Assembly (NCBI GenBank): GCA_902497095.1
Contig: CABVDD010000058.1
Span: forward strand, 1-7,653
DNA: 7,653 nucleotides
Reading direction: 5' to 3'
DNA from: an uncultured Faecalicoccus sp.
Lineage (GTDB): Bacteria > Bacillota_I > Bacilli_A > Erysipelotrichales > Erysipelotrichaceae
The stretch's first letter is position 1, and every line of letters starts with the position of its first letter. The translations under genes were made by a program, and so were the position numbers. This document shows, piece after piece, positions 1 to 5,435 of the stretch. The notes under the pieces were generated by a model, which saw only the letters and a program-made list of their open reading frames with translations, had not been told where the DNA came from and searched no databases.

Positions 1-64
1 AAGGTAAAGCCCTATCTAACGATTGCAATAATTCTTGGCTATCCTCATTCGTGTACAAATCCAT
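1..64 (-). CDS. Start of an unidentified leftward gene, cut by the window edge
   Basis: An ATG at 64-62 on the minus strand opens a frame that stays open for 21 codons to the window edge; it begins MDLYTNEDSQELL. The start lies 6 nt beyond the TAA of the HTH1 gene, the close spacing expected of a translationally coupled next gene in the same leftward operon. The visible residues are too few to assign a family. In comparable Bacteroides elements the gene after such HTH proteins is often a primase, helicase or VirE/DUF3987-type replication protein, but that is only context. It could also be a chance open stretch, since 21 codons is short. Confidence 0.5.
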   Translation of the reverse strand, partial: MDLYTNEDSQELLQSLDRALP

Positions 65-70
65 AAGCAA

Positions 71-367
71 TTATTCTTTAGTAGCTACTTTTATTCTACC
101 TGAATCCAATAGTTTCTGTACTTCGGCAACCTTATAATATACTTTCTTGCCAACAGTCGAAAAAGAAAGTTTGCCACTCTCCCGTAGAGACTGTAATGTT
201 CTCAAAGAAAAATTTAAGGAAGCTGCCAATGTCTTACCCTCTATCCATTCTTTCTCAATACACATATCAGAGGAAGATAAAGAAGTATTATCTGCCAAAG
301 ATATAATCTGTTCCAACTTCTTTCTAAAAGAATCGAAGGAAACTCTTTCTATTGCTACTATATCCAT
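71..367 (-). CDS. Small helix-turn-helix DNA-binding protein (HTH1), excisionase-like
   Basis: This 98-aa protein has a C-terminal winged-helix type HTH of the HTH_17/MerR-excisionase kind. The signature is a recognition segment FSLRTLQSLRESGKLSFSTV followed by the wing KKVYYKVAEVQKLL, with an N-terminal helical segment of about 40 residues. I chose the ATG at 367 because the protein then begins MDIVAIERVSF, aligning with MEVVTIEGRTF at the start of HTH3. The upstream extension to 385 would need a TTG start. Proteins of this type in Bacteroides mobile elements act as excision or transfer regulators; the exact role here is inferred. A promoter at 449-480 gives it an independent transcript with a leader of about 75 nt, and an unidentified gene starts 6 nt after its stop. 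Confidence 0.85.
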   Translation of the reverse strand: MDIVAIERVSFDSFRKKLEQIISLADNTSLSSSDMCIEKEWIEGKTLAASLNFSLRTLQSLRESGKLSFSTVGKKVYYKVAEVQKLLDSGRIKVATKE

Positions 368-448
368 ATATAAATTACTTTTCAAAATTCATTTTCTCAA
401 TCCTTTTCTTTTAAAGTAAGTTTTTCAGAACTCAATATGAAACATTGA

Positions 449-480
449 CAAAGGTAAGTTCCGCATTTAGCCTGTTCAAG
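449..480 (-). promoter_or_regulatory. Bacteroides-type promoter for HTH1
   Basis: On the minus strand TACCTTTG (456-449) matches the Bacteroides -7 consensus TAnnTTTG exactly. CTTG (480-477), one base off the -33 consensus TTTG, lies 20 nt upstream, the normal spacing. The predicted transcript would start near 442 and leave a leader of about 75 nt before the HTH1 ATG at 367. The rest of the 368-626 gap shows no convincing gene. Confidence 0.6.
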
Positions 481-596
481 TCCAAGCCTTCGGTTTAGAA
501 GAAAATCTTCCTCTCACTATGTTCGAGCGTATTTTCATCTAAAGACTTGCACAGACTAAATACTTCACTGGAAAAGTCAATGATTCAAATTAAATT

Positions 597-617
597 CCGA
601 AAAACAATGTTTTTGGG
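597..617 (-). terminator. Possible weak terminator hairpin after HTH2
   Basis: Ten bases past the HTH2 stop, the minus strand reads CC-C-AAAAAC-ATT-GTTTTT-C-GG. This is a six-pair A/T-rich stem with a 3-nt loop, flanked by one C/C mismatch and two G:C pairs. The 3' arm supplies the U tract. It is weak compared with the terminator at 7601, but the separate promoter for HTH1 just downstream fits an end of transcript here. Confidence 0.35.
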
Positions 618-626
618 CTTGGCAGG

Positions 627-920
627 TTACTCTTTCCAACTTTCAAAATAGTGCCTTTGGAGCAGTTTATCAATATCACTCTGACGATAGATGATTTTAC
701 CTTTTATCTGGATAAAGGGGATTAGACCTGTATCTCTCCACTCTTGCAGGGTTCGCAAACTGACATTCAGTTTCTTGGAAACTTCATTATTAGAAAGAAA
801 GCATTCCCCATTCAGGTGAGGCTTGTAATGCTTGACTATAGATTCAATACCATCCAGCATCGAATCGAGCGAAGAAATAAATTCTTTGACTTGTGGGGTA
901 TCTTTATTTATTAGTTCCAT
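627..920 (-). CDS. Small helix-turn-helix DNA-binding protein (HTH2), excisionase-like
   Basis: This 97-aa protein starts at an ATG at 920-918. Residues 1-35 are helical and lack recognisable motifs. Residues from about 41 onward carry the HTH_17-type domain: CFLSNNEVSKKLNVSLRTLQ, then EWRDTGLIPFIQIKGK as turn and wing, and IYRQSDIDKLLQ as the last helix. It shares the core pattern RTLQ-x2-R-x2-G-x-(L/I)-x(5,6)-K-(V/I)-x-Y with HTH1 and HTH3, so the three are paralogues, although HTH2 is the most diverged at its N-terminus. It probably binds element DNA as an excision factor or regulator; this is family inference. It lies 81 bp after the end of the DUF3876-like gene, with an inverted repeat in that gap. 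Confidence 0.85.
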   Translation of the reverse strand: MELINKDTPQVKEFISSLDSMLDGIESIVKHYKPHLNGECFLSNNEVSKKLNVSLRTLQEWRDTGLIPFIQIKGKIIYRQSDIDKLLQRHYFESWKE

Positions 921-968
921 GATTGAAAGATTGTTTTATTGAAATATTGATTTCAAGATTGCCAGATG

Positions 969-990
969 GCTAATCAGTTATATGATTAGC
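969..990. repeat. Inverted repeat between the DUF3876-like gene and HTH2
   Basis: GCTAATCA (969-976) and TGATTAGC (983-990) are perfect 8-bp inverted repeats separated by 6 nt. No U tract follows on either strand, so an intrinsic terminator is unlikely. It could be an operator for one of the HTH proteins or an mRNA hairpin in the leader of HTH2, 49 bp upstream of its start. Confidence 0.5.
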
Positions 991-1001
991 TGATTGATAA
1001 G

Positions 1002-1294
1002 TTAGTTACGCAGATAGCCACCCAGTGATGAAATGCTAAGTACATCTTTTGCCGGATCATAATCTATATAGAGCCATTTGGATGCAGTGGCAATAAAATA
1101 CTGGCTACCTCTTTTTGTATCTCATACGTAGCAGGAGAAGCCTGTTTGGTGGTTTCCGATACATATATAATAGAAAGAAGATAATCTTTGTCGTTCCGGT
1201 AGATGATAACCGTAGGATTCAGATTAATGCTTTCCCATGTGCCGACAATAGAAAACAAATTGAAGAACGGATAATCTTCTTTAGTTCTTTTCAT
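1002..1294 (-). pseudogene. DUF3876-like small protein, frameshifted
   Basis: The frame opening at the ATG at 1294 encodes a DUF3876-like protein, recognised from SIVGTWESINLNPTVIIYRN and LSIIYVSETTKQASPATYEI. It runs off the family pattern after YEIQK and stops at 1064. Shifting by -1 at the run of five A's (minus strand, forward 1112-1116) restores a family-like C-terminus, SKWLYIDYDPAKDVLSIS and LGGYLRN, ending at TAA 1004-1002. The gene therefore looks full length at about 96 aa with one A missing from a homopolymer. DUF3876 proteins are small proteins of unknown function carried on Bacteroides mobile elements. The start overlaps the 3' end of HTH3 by 14 nt, implying coupling. A sequencing error or programmed slippage would also explain the data. 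Confidence 0.8.
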
Positions 1295-1595
1295 AAGGCA
1301 TGGTTTGTTTGGGTGATTGATTCAGTGTTTCACTGTCCGCAATAATTCTTTCAATATCAGCAGATTTATAATAAATCTTACTGCCTATTTGAGAATAAGA
1401 CAATCTTCCGTTACTCCGGTAATACTGTAACGTTCGTTTGCTAAAGCCCAACAACAGGCACACTTCCTGACTATCCAGCCAATTTTCTACTTTCTGTGTA
1501 TGAGTGCTGCACAAACTTTCTATCCGTTTGGCAAACTCCATGAACCGTTCGCAGACATACGAAAATGTTCTTCCTTCGATGGTTACTACTTCCAT
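1281..1595 (-). CDS. Small helix-turn-helix DNA-binding protein (HTH3), excisionase-like
   Basis: This 104-aa protein is the first gene of the leftward cluster. The HTH_17/MerR-excisionase domain spans roughly residues 38-90: NWLDSQEVCLLLGFSKRTLQ, then YYRSNGRLSYSQIGSKIYYK and SADIERII. The frame extends upstream to 1664, but the ATG at 1595 gives MEVVTIEGRTF, matching HTH1, whereas the 23 extra residues have no counterpart. The last codons (MPYEKN) overlap the start of the DUF3876-like gene, so the two are probably translated together. It is closest to HTH1 among the three. It likely binds element or promoter DNA; the target is unknown. Confidence 0.85.
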   Translation of the reverse strand: MEVVTIEGRTFSYVCERFMEFAKRIESLCSTHTQKVENWLDSQEVCLLLGFSKRTLQYYRSNGRLSYSQIGSKIYYKSADIERIIADSETLNQSPKQTMPYEKN

Positions 1596-1626
1596 ACTTC
1601 TAATTTTTAATGGTTTATAAAACACG

Positions 1627-1664
1627 TTGATTCTATTTTCGCCAGCAAATGAAAGAAGAATCAA
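1627..1664. repeat. Inverted repeat upstream of HTH3
   Basis: TTGATTCT (1627-1634) and AGAATCAA (1657-1664) form an 8-bp perfect inverted repeat with a 22-nt spacer in the leader of HTH3. The wide spacing fits two half-sites for a dimeric or looped protein better than a tight RNA hairpin. Autoregulation by one of the HTH proteins is possible but unproven. Confidence 0.35.
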
Positions 1665-1741
1665 GAGCCGTTTTAAAAACTGTCTATGGATGGCATAGTA
1701 AGTTCAGCATTGGCTTGATAGCAAAAAACTTTCTACCACTG

Positions 1742-1749
1742 CAAATTTA
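1742..1749 (-). promoter_or_regulatory. Possible -7 element of the leftward HTH operon promoter
   Basis: TAAATTTG on the minus strand (1749-1742) matches the Bacteroides TAnnTTTG -7 box. No TTTG is present at the expected -33 distance, so the promoter would be weak or activator-dependent. It lies about 147 bp upstream of the HTH3 start and just upstream of the tetR promoter region, making the two transcription units divergent. Confidence 0.35.
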
Positions 1750-1761
1750 CCAAGCAGATTA

Positions 1762-1793
1762 TTTGTATGTTTCCGATAAGTAACATATATTTG
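1762..1793 (+). promoter_or_regulatory. Bacteroides-type promoter of the tetR operon
   Basis: TTTG (1762-1765) and TATATTTG (1786-1793) match both boxes of the Bacteroides primary sigma-factor promoter exactly, with a 20-nt spacer. The transcript would start around 1800, leaving a leader of about 20 nt before the tetR ATG at 1819. Two copies of a 16-bp palindromic site sit in the spacer and over the -7/start region, so repression by occlusion is the natural reading. Confidence 0.8.
1769..1784. promoter_or_regulatory. Putative TetR operator O1 (tetR promoter spacer)
   Basis: GTTTCCGATAAGTAAC is an imperfect palindrome with symmetric ends (GTTnC ... GnAAC). It fills the spacer between the -33 and -7 boxes. 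It differs from the site at 3398-3413 at a single base and resembles the site at 1793-1808 (12 of 16 bases). The position and repetition suggest an operator for the TetR-family protein encoded just downstream. Confidence 0.65.
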
Positions 1794-1808
1794 TTCCCAA
1801 ATAGTAAC
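1793..1808. promoter_or_regulatory. Putative TetR operator O2 (over transcription start)
   Basis: GTTCCCAAATAGTAAC keeps the same GTTnC-N6-GTAAC ends as O1. It begins on the last base of the -7 box and covers the expected transcription start, 24 bp from O1. Binding here would block the tetR promoter, which fits autorepression. Confidence 0.6.
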
Positions 1809-1818
1809 AATATATAAA

Positions 1819-2433
1819 ATGGCAGGAAAAAGCACAACAGGCGAAAGAGATCGGGAAGCTACTGAAAAACGGTTGCTGGATACTATCGGTAAAATGATTG
1901 CCGAAGATGGCTTCGAGAAAATCGGCATTAACGCTATAGCTACCCAATCAGGTGTTTCAAAGATATTGATATACCGCTATTTTGGTTCGGTAGAGGGACT
2001 TATGGCTGCTTACATGCGGCAACATGATTTTTGGCTCAATTTCCCACTTGAATATCCCAGCCGTAAAGAACTACCTGCATTCGTGAAAGGTATGTTTCAA
2101 GGACAGATTGAGCAATTAAGGAATAATCCTACTTTAAAAAGGCTTTATCGCTGGGAACTATCTTGCAATAATGATATGATCGTAAAGCTAAGAGAGCTGC
2201 GGGAGAAAGTTGGAATAGACCTTATTAAAAAAGTGAGTGAACTAACAGGACATCCGCAGAAGGAGATAGCGGTAATGGCTTCCCTCTTGACTGCATCTAT
2301 TACTTATCTGGTGATGCTGGAAGATTTCTGTCCGGTATATAACGGCATCCCCCTAAATGAAAACTCCGGTTGGGAACAAATAAACGAAGGAATTGAGGTC
2401 TTTATCAATAAGATATTTCAAAATGAACACTAA
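1819..2433 (+). CDS. TetR/AcrR-family transcriptional regulator
   Basis: This 204-aa protein has the TetR architecture. An N-terminal DNA-binding domain of about 60 residues carries the family pattern LLDTIGKMIAEDGFEKIGIN (about 19-38), AIATQSGVSKILIYRYFGS (about 39-57) and the following helix EGLMAAYM. The rest is a helical ligand and dimerisation domain without recognisable ligand motifs. The length is usual for the family. The start ATG at 1819 lies about 20 nt after a perfect promoter. The gene overlaps the next gene by 11 nt, so regulator and oxidoreductase are one transcript. It most likely represses its own promoter through O1 and O2 and the lipoprotein promoter through O3. The inducer is unknown; an electrophile, quinone or nitro compound would fit the neighbouring enzyme. 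Confidence 0.92.
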   Translation: MAGKSTTGERDREATEKRLLDTIGKMIAEDGFEKIGINAIATQSGVSKILIYRYFGSVEGLMAAYMRQHDFWLNFPLEYPSRKELPAFVKGMFQGQIEQLRNNPTLKRLYRWELSCNNDMIVKLRELREKVGIDLIKKVSELTGHPQKEIAVMASLLTASITYLVMLEDFCPVYNGIPLNENSGWEQINEGIEVFINKIFQNEH

Positions 2434-3379
2434 TTTCATACAAATAGCCAGCTATGCTTCTAAGGCTCCTTCGGGACATAACACGCAACCTTGGAAATTT
2501 CACATTGCTGATAATACAATTACGGTTATTCCAAACTTCGAGGTTGCATTACCTGTCGTTGATGGAAATAACCGGGAGTTATTCATTAGTTTAGGTTGTG
2601 CAGTCGAAAACCTATGTATTGCGGCTAACCATTTCGGCTATACAACTCAAATAGTTGAATATAGCATCAAAGGAATCATTCTTGAATTAACAAAGAATGA
2701 CCTCATGGTTGAAAATCCTCTATTCCATCAAATAGAAAAACGGCAAACAAACCGTAGTGTCTATAATGGTAATAAAGTATCGAATGAAATGCTGCAACAG
2801 CTTCAATCCATTCAAAAAGAAGATGCTGTTCAATTCTACTTTGCCGAAATAGGTACACCATTTGCCGACACAATTATCAAGTACATACTGAAAGGGAATG
2901 AAATTCAGATGAATGATGCTGCTTTCAAAAATGAATTACTTTCGTGGATAAGATTTAATAAGAAACAGGTTGCAGAGACACAAAGCGGATTAAGTTATCT
3001 CGTTTTCGGAAACCCGCCATTGCCCGGAATATTTGCACGCCCCATAGTTCGCTTATTCCTAAAATCCAATATGCAAAATAAATCGGATAGGAAGAAAATC
3101 GGTTCTTCCTCACATTTCGTTATATATACCACGCAGAATAATACCATTGAAGAATGGCTTAATTTAGGGAGAAGCCTTCAACGCTTTTTATTAAAAACTA
3201 GTGAAATAGGAATTTCTTACGCTTTCCTGAACCAACCATGTGAAGTTACCACATTGTCGATTGCTCTACGAAAAGAGTTACCTATTAATAAGGAATATCC
3301 TACCTTGATATTGAGAATAGGTTATGCCAATCCAGTGCCCTATTCTCCTCGTAAGAATATTGAAACATTATTAAGATAA
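2423..3379 (+). CDS. Acg-family nitroreductase-like FMN oxidoreductase
   Basis: The 318-aa product resembles the Acg-type branch of the nitroreductase superfamily. The FMN-phosphate region is APSGHNTQPWKF (residues 15-26), followed by VVDGNNRELFISLGCAVENL (about 45-64), a pattern typical of Acg-like proteins. The C-terminus has ISYAFLNQP and PTLILRIGYANPVPYSPR, also characteristic. These enzymes bind FMN in the cytoplasm and are thought to reduce nitro or quinone compounds, or to sequester flavin; substrates are generally unknown. The ATG at 2423 is chosen over an in-frame TTG at 2393 because it starts just before the conserved region and gives an 11-nt overlap with the tetR stop, indicating translational coupling. 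A role in a chemical-stress response under TetR control is inferred. Confidence 0.88.
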   Translation: MNTNFIQIASYASKAPSGHNTQPWKFHIADNTITVIPNFEVALPVVDGNNRELFISLGCAVENLCIAANHFGYTTQIVEYSIKGIILELTKNDLMVENPLFHQIEKRQTNRSVYNGNKVSNEMLQQLQSIQKEDAVQFYFAEIGTPFADTIIKYILKGNEIQMNDAAFKNELLSWIRFNKKQVAETQSGLSYLVFGNPPLPGIFARPIVRLFLKSNMQNKSDRKKIGSSSHFVIYTTQNNTIEEWLNLGRSLQRFLLKTSEIGISYAFLNQPCEVTTLSIALRKELPINKEYPTLILRIGYANPVPYSPRKNIETLLR

Positions 3380-3397
3380 TCTTTTTTTGCTTGCAAT

Positions 3398-3413
3398 GTT
3401 CCCGATAAGTAAC
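3398..3413. promoter_or_regulatory. Putative TetR operator O3 upstream of the lipoprotein gene
   Basis: GTTCCCGATAAGTAAC differs from O1 at only one of 16 positions, 1.6 kb away and 33 bp before the lipoprotein start. The flanking match continues one more base (A). TTTG at 3386-3389 and TTGC at 3391-3394 could serve as a -33 box, but no exact TAnnTTTG follows, so the promoter itself is less clear than the operator. The site implies that the lipoprotein has its own TetR-controlled promoter. Confidence 0.65.
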
Positions 3414-3445
3414 AAATGATATAATAACAATTTAATAAAACTAAC

Positions 3446-4153
3446 ATGAAGAAAATGGGATTGACATTCATTTATTTATGGCTCATTAGCCTTTGTTCCT
3501 GCCAAAAGGAACTAATTGAGTATGAGAAAGGAGATGTAAAAATCTGCATAGAGCAGGGTGAACAATGGCTGCATGATTTTCCTTTGTTTTTGGGTATTAA
3601 TAAAAAGAATCCACCGCAAATTGCTATTTGGTTGGAAGATACACAAGGGAATTATCTTTCAACGGTTTATGTAACTCATAAAATCGCCACTCAATCTTGG
3701 CAAGCATCGGGAGGAAACCGACGAAAAGAAGCTCTACCTCATTGGTGTTATTCACGTGGAGTTAAATACGATGATGGACTTTATTTGCCAACAAAGAAAG
3801 AGCCATTAATAGATGGCATATCAGGAGCGACCCCACACGAAAGCTTTGATATTAAACTAAATCCGGCAACAGCATTAAAGAAGTTCGTAGTAAAAATAGA
3901 AATAAATCATTCCACTGATTTCAATGAAGCCTTCCCTAAATCAGCCAAAGATGGAGAAGCCAACTATTCAGGAGGTAAAGAAGGAAGCGGACAACCTGCA
4001 ATCGTATACGCTGCCAATGTAGATTTATCGTCAGGTGAAAAATCATTTGAAGCAAATCTGATGGGGCATAGCAGTCCTGACGGTAGTTCCGGAGAAGTCA
4101 ATAAAGATACATCGGGGCTGACAACTGCTTTACATATTATAAAAAAAGGTTAG
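3446..4153 (+). CDS. DUF2271-like periplasmic lipoprotein
   Basis: This 235-aa product starts with a lipoprotein signal peptide: MKK, a hydrophobic stretch GLTFIYLWLISL, and lipobox LCSC with the lipidated cysteine at residue 19. The mature part matches the DUF2271 pattern: PPQIAIWLEDTQGNYLSTVY (about 55-74), a tryptophan-containing WQASGGNRRKEALPHW segment, DGISGATPHESFDIKL (about 123-138) and VVKIEINHSTDFNEAFP. DUF2271 proteins are exported, of unknown function, and often encoded near flavin or redox proteins. The protein should be anchored in the outer or inner membrane facing the periplasm. O3 lies just upstream, and the gene follows the oxidoreductase by 66 bp. It may be the envelope partner of a redox or metal-stress response; this is inference. 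It is the last gene of normal base composition before the AT-rich module. Confidence 0.82.
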   Translation: MKKMGLTFIYLWLISLCSCQKELIEYEKGDVKICIEQGEQWLHDFPLFLGINKKNPPQIAIWLEDTQGNYLSTVYVTHKIATQSWQASGGNRRKEALPHWCYSRGVKYDDGLYLPTKKEPLIDGISGATPHESFDIKLNPATALKKFVVKIEINHSTDFNEAFPKSAKDGEANYSGGKEGSGQPAIVYAANVDLSSGEKSFEANLMGHSSPDGSSGEVNKDTSGLTTALHIIKKG

Positions 4154-4198
4154 ATCGAAAATTGTCAACCTTAGGTCATAGATTAAAAATATATTTAA

Positions 4199-4609
4199 AT
4201 GAATAAGAAAGATTTGATAAATAAAGTTGATGAATCAATCTTTGATATGATTTTGGGAAATGATGCCGATTTCATTGATTCATATCTTGAAAAGGAAGGC
4301 TATGATCTATCTAGAATAAAACATATCTCAGATAAAAGTCAAAAAAAACATGCATTTCTAGCAAAAGGAATAATTAATAAGCAAAAAGATGAAATTAGGT
4401 TAGAAAGAGCTACAGTATATTTGCAACAAATTATAGAAAGAAATATTGACAAGCCTATCAATTTTATTATGAACATGATTAAAAACAATCGTTTTTCTAT
4501 ACAATATAGAAATTTGGATAAATTAGATATAGATGAATTAAAACAAATTGTCAAAGACCAAAATTTGTTGGAAATAATAGAAAAAATGGAAGAAGAGGAT
4601 GATCAATAG
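4199..4609 (+). CDS. Uncharacterised 136-aa partner of the ImmA/IrrE peptidase
   Basis: I do not recognise a named domain. The 136-aa protein is predicted mostly helical, soluble and without signal peptide. It has a lysine-rich middle (DKSQKKHAFLAKGIINKQKD, about 45-64) and a strongly acidic tail (EIIEKMEEEDDQ). The C-terminal pattern LDKLDIDELKQIVKDQNLLE recalls small proteins that I remember being encoded directly before stand-alone ImmA/IrrE peptidases; this is recollection and needs a search. An 11-nt overlap with the peptidase gene makes co-translation very likely. Plausible roles are peptidase substrate, inhibitor or adaptor. The start ATG at 4199 has a TAA codon directly before it in frame and no clear ribosome-binding sequence. 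TATATTTA at 4190-4197 is too close to serve as its promoter. Confidence 0.75.
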   Translation: MNKKDLINKVDESIFDMILGNDADFIDSYLEKEGYDLSRIKHISDKSQKKHAFLAKGIINKQKDEIRLERATVYLQQIIERNIDKPINFIMNMIKNNRFSIQYRNLDKLDIDELKQIVKDQNLLEIIEKMEEEDDQ

Positions 4610-5396
4610 AGGTGCATTAAAAGCAATAAGTTTATTAGATGAGATTGGATTAGATGAGATAACAGATATTCCAATGGATATTTTTGTCCCAGCCCTTGGA
4701 GCTACTTTAATAAAAGAACCTTTAGGAAGGTGTGATGGAAAAATTATTCGAGGCACAAAAAAAACTCTGATAAAAGTCAATGCAAACATTCCATATGAAG
4801 AAAGAATGAGATTTGCTATAGCTCATGAAGTCGGACATTTTCTGTTACACGAAAAACTAGAAGTACACAATGAAAACCATAATACTTTAAATTGGTTCAA
4901 AGAAACTGAAAAGCAAGCTAAAATGGGTGTCCAAGAATTTGAAGCTAATGAATTTGCATCTGAATTATTAATGCCGCGTAAATTATGTTTTGAAGAATGC
5001 CACAGTGTGGCATTTAGTCCACAGTTAATAGAAAGGCTCTCTAAAAGATTCAAAACAAGTATTACTTCTACTGTTTTTAAATACTGTAAATTAAACATTC
5101 ATCCAATTTTAATTATTTCAATAAGAAATGGAAAAATTGAATACTTCTGTAAATCTGAAGATTTTAGATATAGAATTAAAGACTTGATTAAGTTATCTCC
5201 ACCAGAAAATTCTGTTGCCAATGAATATATTGAAGCTAATTACGATTTCATCTATAGGGGTATAGAGAAGCAACAAGAAATTGTAAAATCAACATGGCTC
5301 AATCTTGGAAATTATGAAAAGGATTCAACATTCTTTGAATATTGCATTCCTACCAAACAATATAATACAATAATTAGTATTATTTGGGAGAAATAA
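4599..5396 (+). CDS. ImmA/IrrE-family zinc metallopeptidase
   Basis: The 265-aa protein has the ImmA/IrrE (COG2856) signature: RFAIAHEVGHFLLHE with the HExxH zinc motif HEVGH at residues 76-80, and the downstream EFEANEFASELLMP (113-126) whose glutamate 115 is the likely third zinc ligand. All catalytic residues are present, so it should be active. Upstream GRCDGKIIRG and IKVNANIPYEERM also fit the family. There is no N-terminal HTH, so it is a stand-alone peptidase. Relatives cleave transcriptional repressors in phage or mobile-element induction and DNA-damage responses. Residues after about 140 form a C-terminal domain I cannot assign. The start is the ATG overlapping the preceding stop. 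Likely partners are the 136-aa protein upstream and the HEPN protein 39 bp downstream. Confidence 0.93.
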   Translation: MINRGALKAISLLDEIGLDEITDIPMDIFVPALGATLIKEPLGRCDGKIIRGTKKTLIKVNANIPYEERMRFAIAHEVGHFLLHEKLEVHNENHNTLNWFKETEKQAKMGVQEFEANEFASELLMPRKLCFEECHSVAFSPQLIERLSKRFKTSITSTVFKYCKLNIHPILIISIRNGKIEYFCKSEDFRYRIKDLIKLSPPENSVANEYIEANYDFIYRGIEKQQEIVKSTWLNLGNYEKDSTFFEYCIPTKQYNTIISIIWEK

Positions 5397-5435
5397 ATCA
5401 AGCACATATCAATCTTTTAATTTATCAAAAAATAT

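Noticed and set aside
147..419. 90-codon open frame on the plus strand opposite HTH1
   Set aside because: It is fully antisense to a well-supported HTH gene and has no family features, so it is a shadow frame.
1105..1120. Programmed -1 frameshifting in the DUF3876-like gene
   Set aside because: The five-A run is not a complete X-XXY-YYZ slippery heptamer in the right phase, and no strong stem follows, so a simple indel is likelier.
1115..1345. 76-codon plus-strand open frame opposite the DUF3876-like gene and the end of HTH3
   Set aside because: The minus-strand frames carry recognisable family patterns; this one does not.
1704..1947. Two minus-strand open frames opposite the start of tetR
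   Set aside because: They overlap the TetR DNA-binding domain and its promoter and show no domain.
3373..3388. Terminator after the oxidoreductase gene (AAGA-TAA-TCTT then T run)
   Set aside because: The stem has only four A/T-rich pairs and overlaps the stop codon; the T run is more likely chance or part of the next promoter.
4146..4172. AAGGTT / AACCTT inverted repeat at the lipoprotein stop
   Set aside because: Six pairs with a 15-nt loop and no U tract rightward. A U tract exists only on the minus strand, where no gene approaches.
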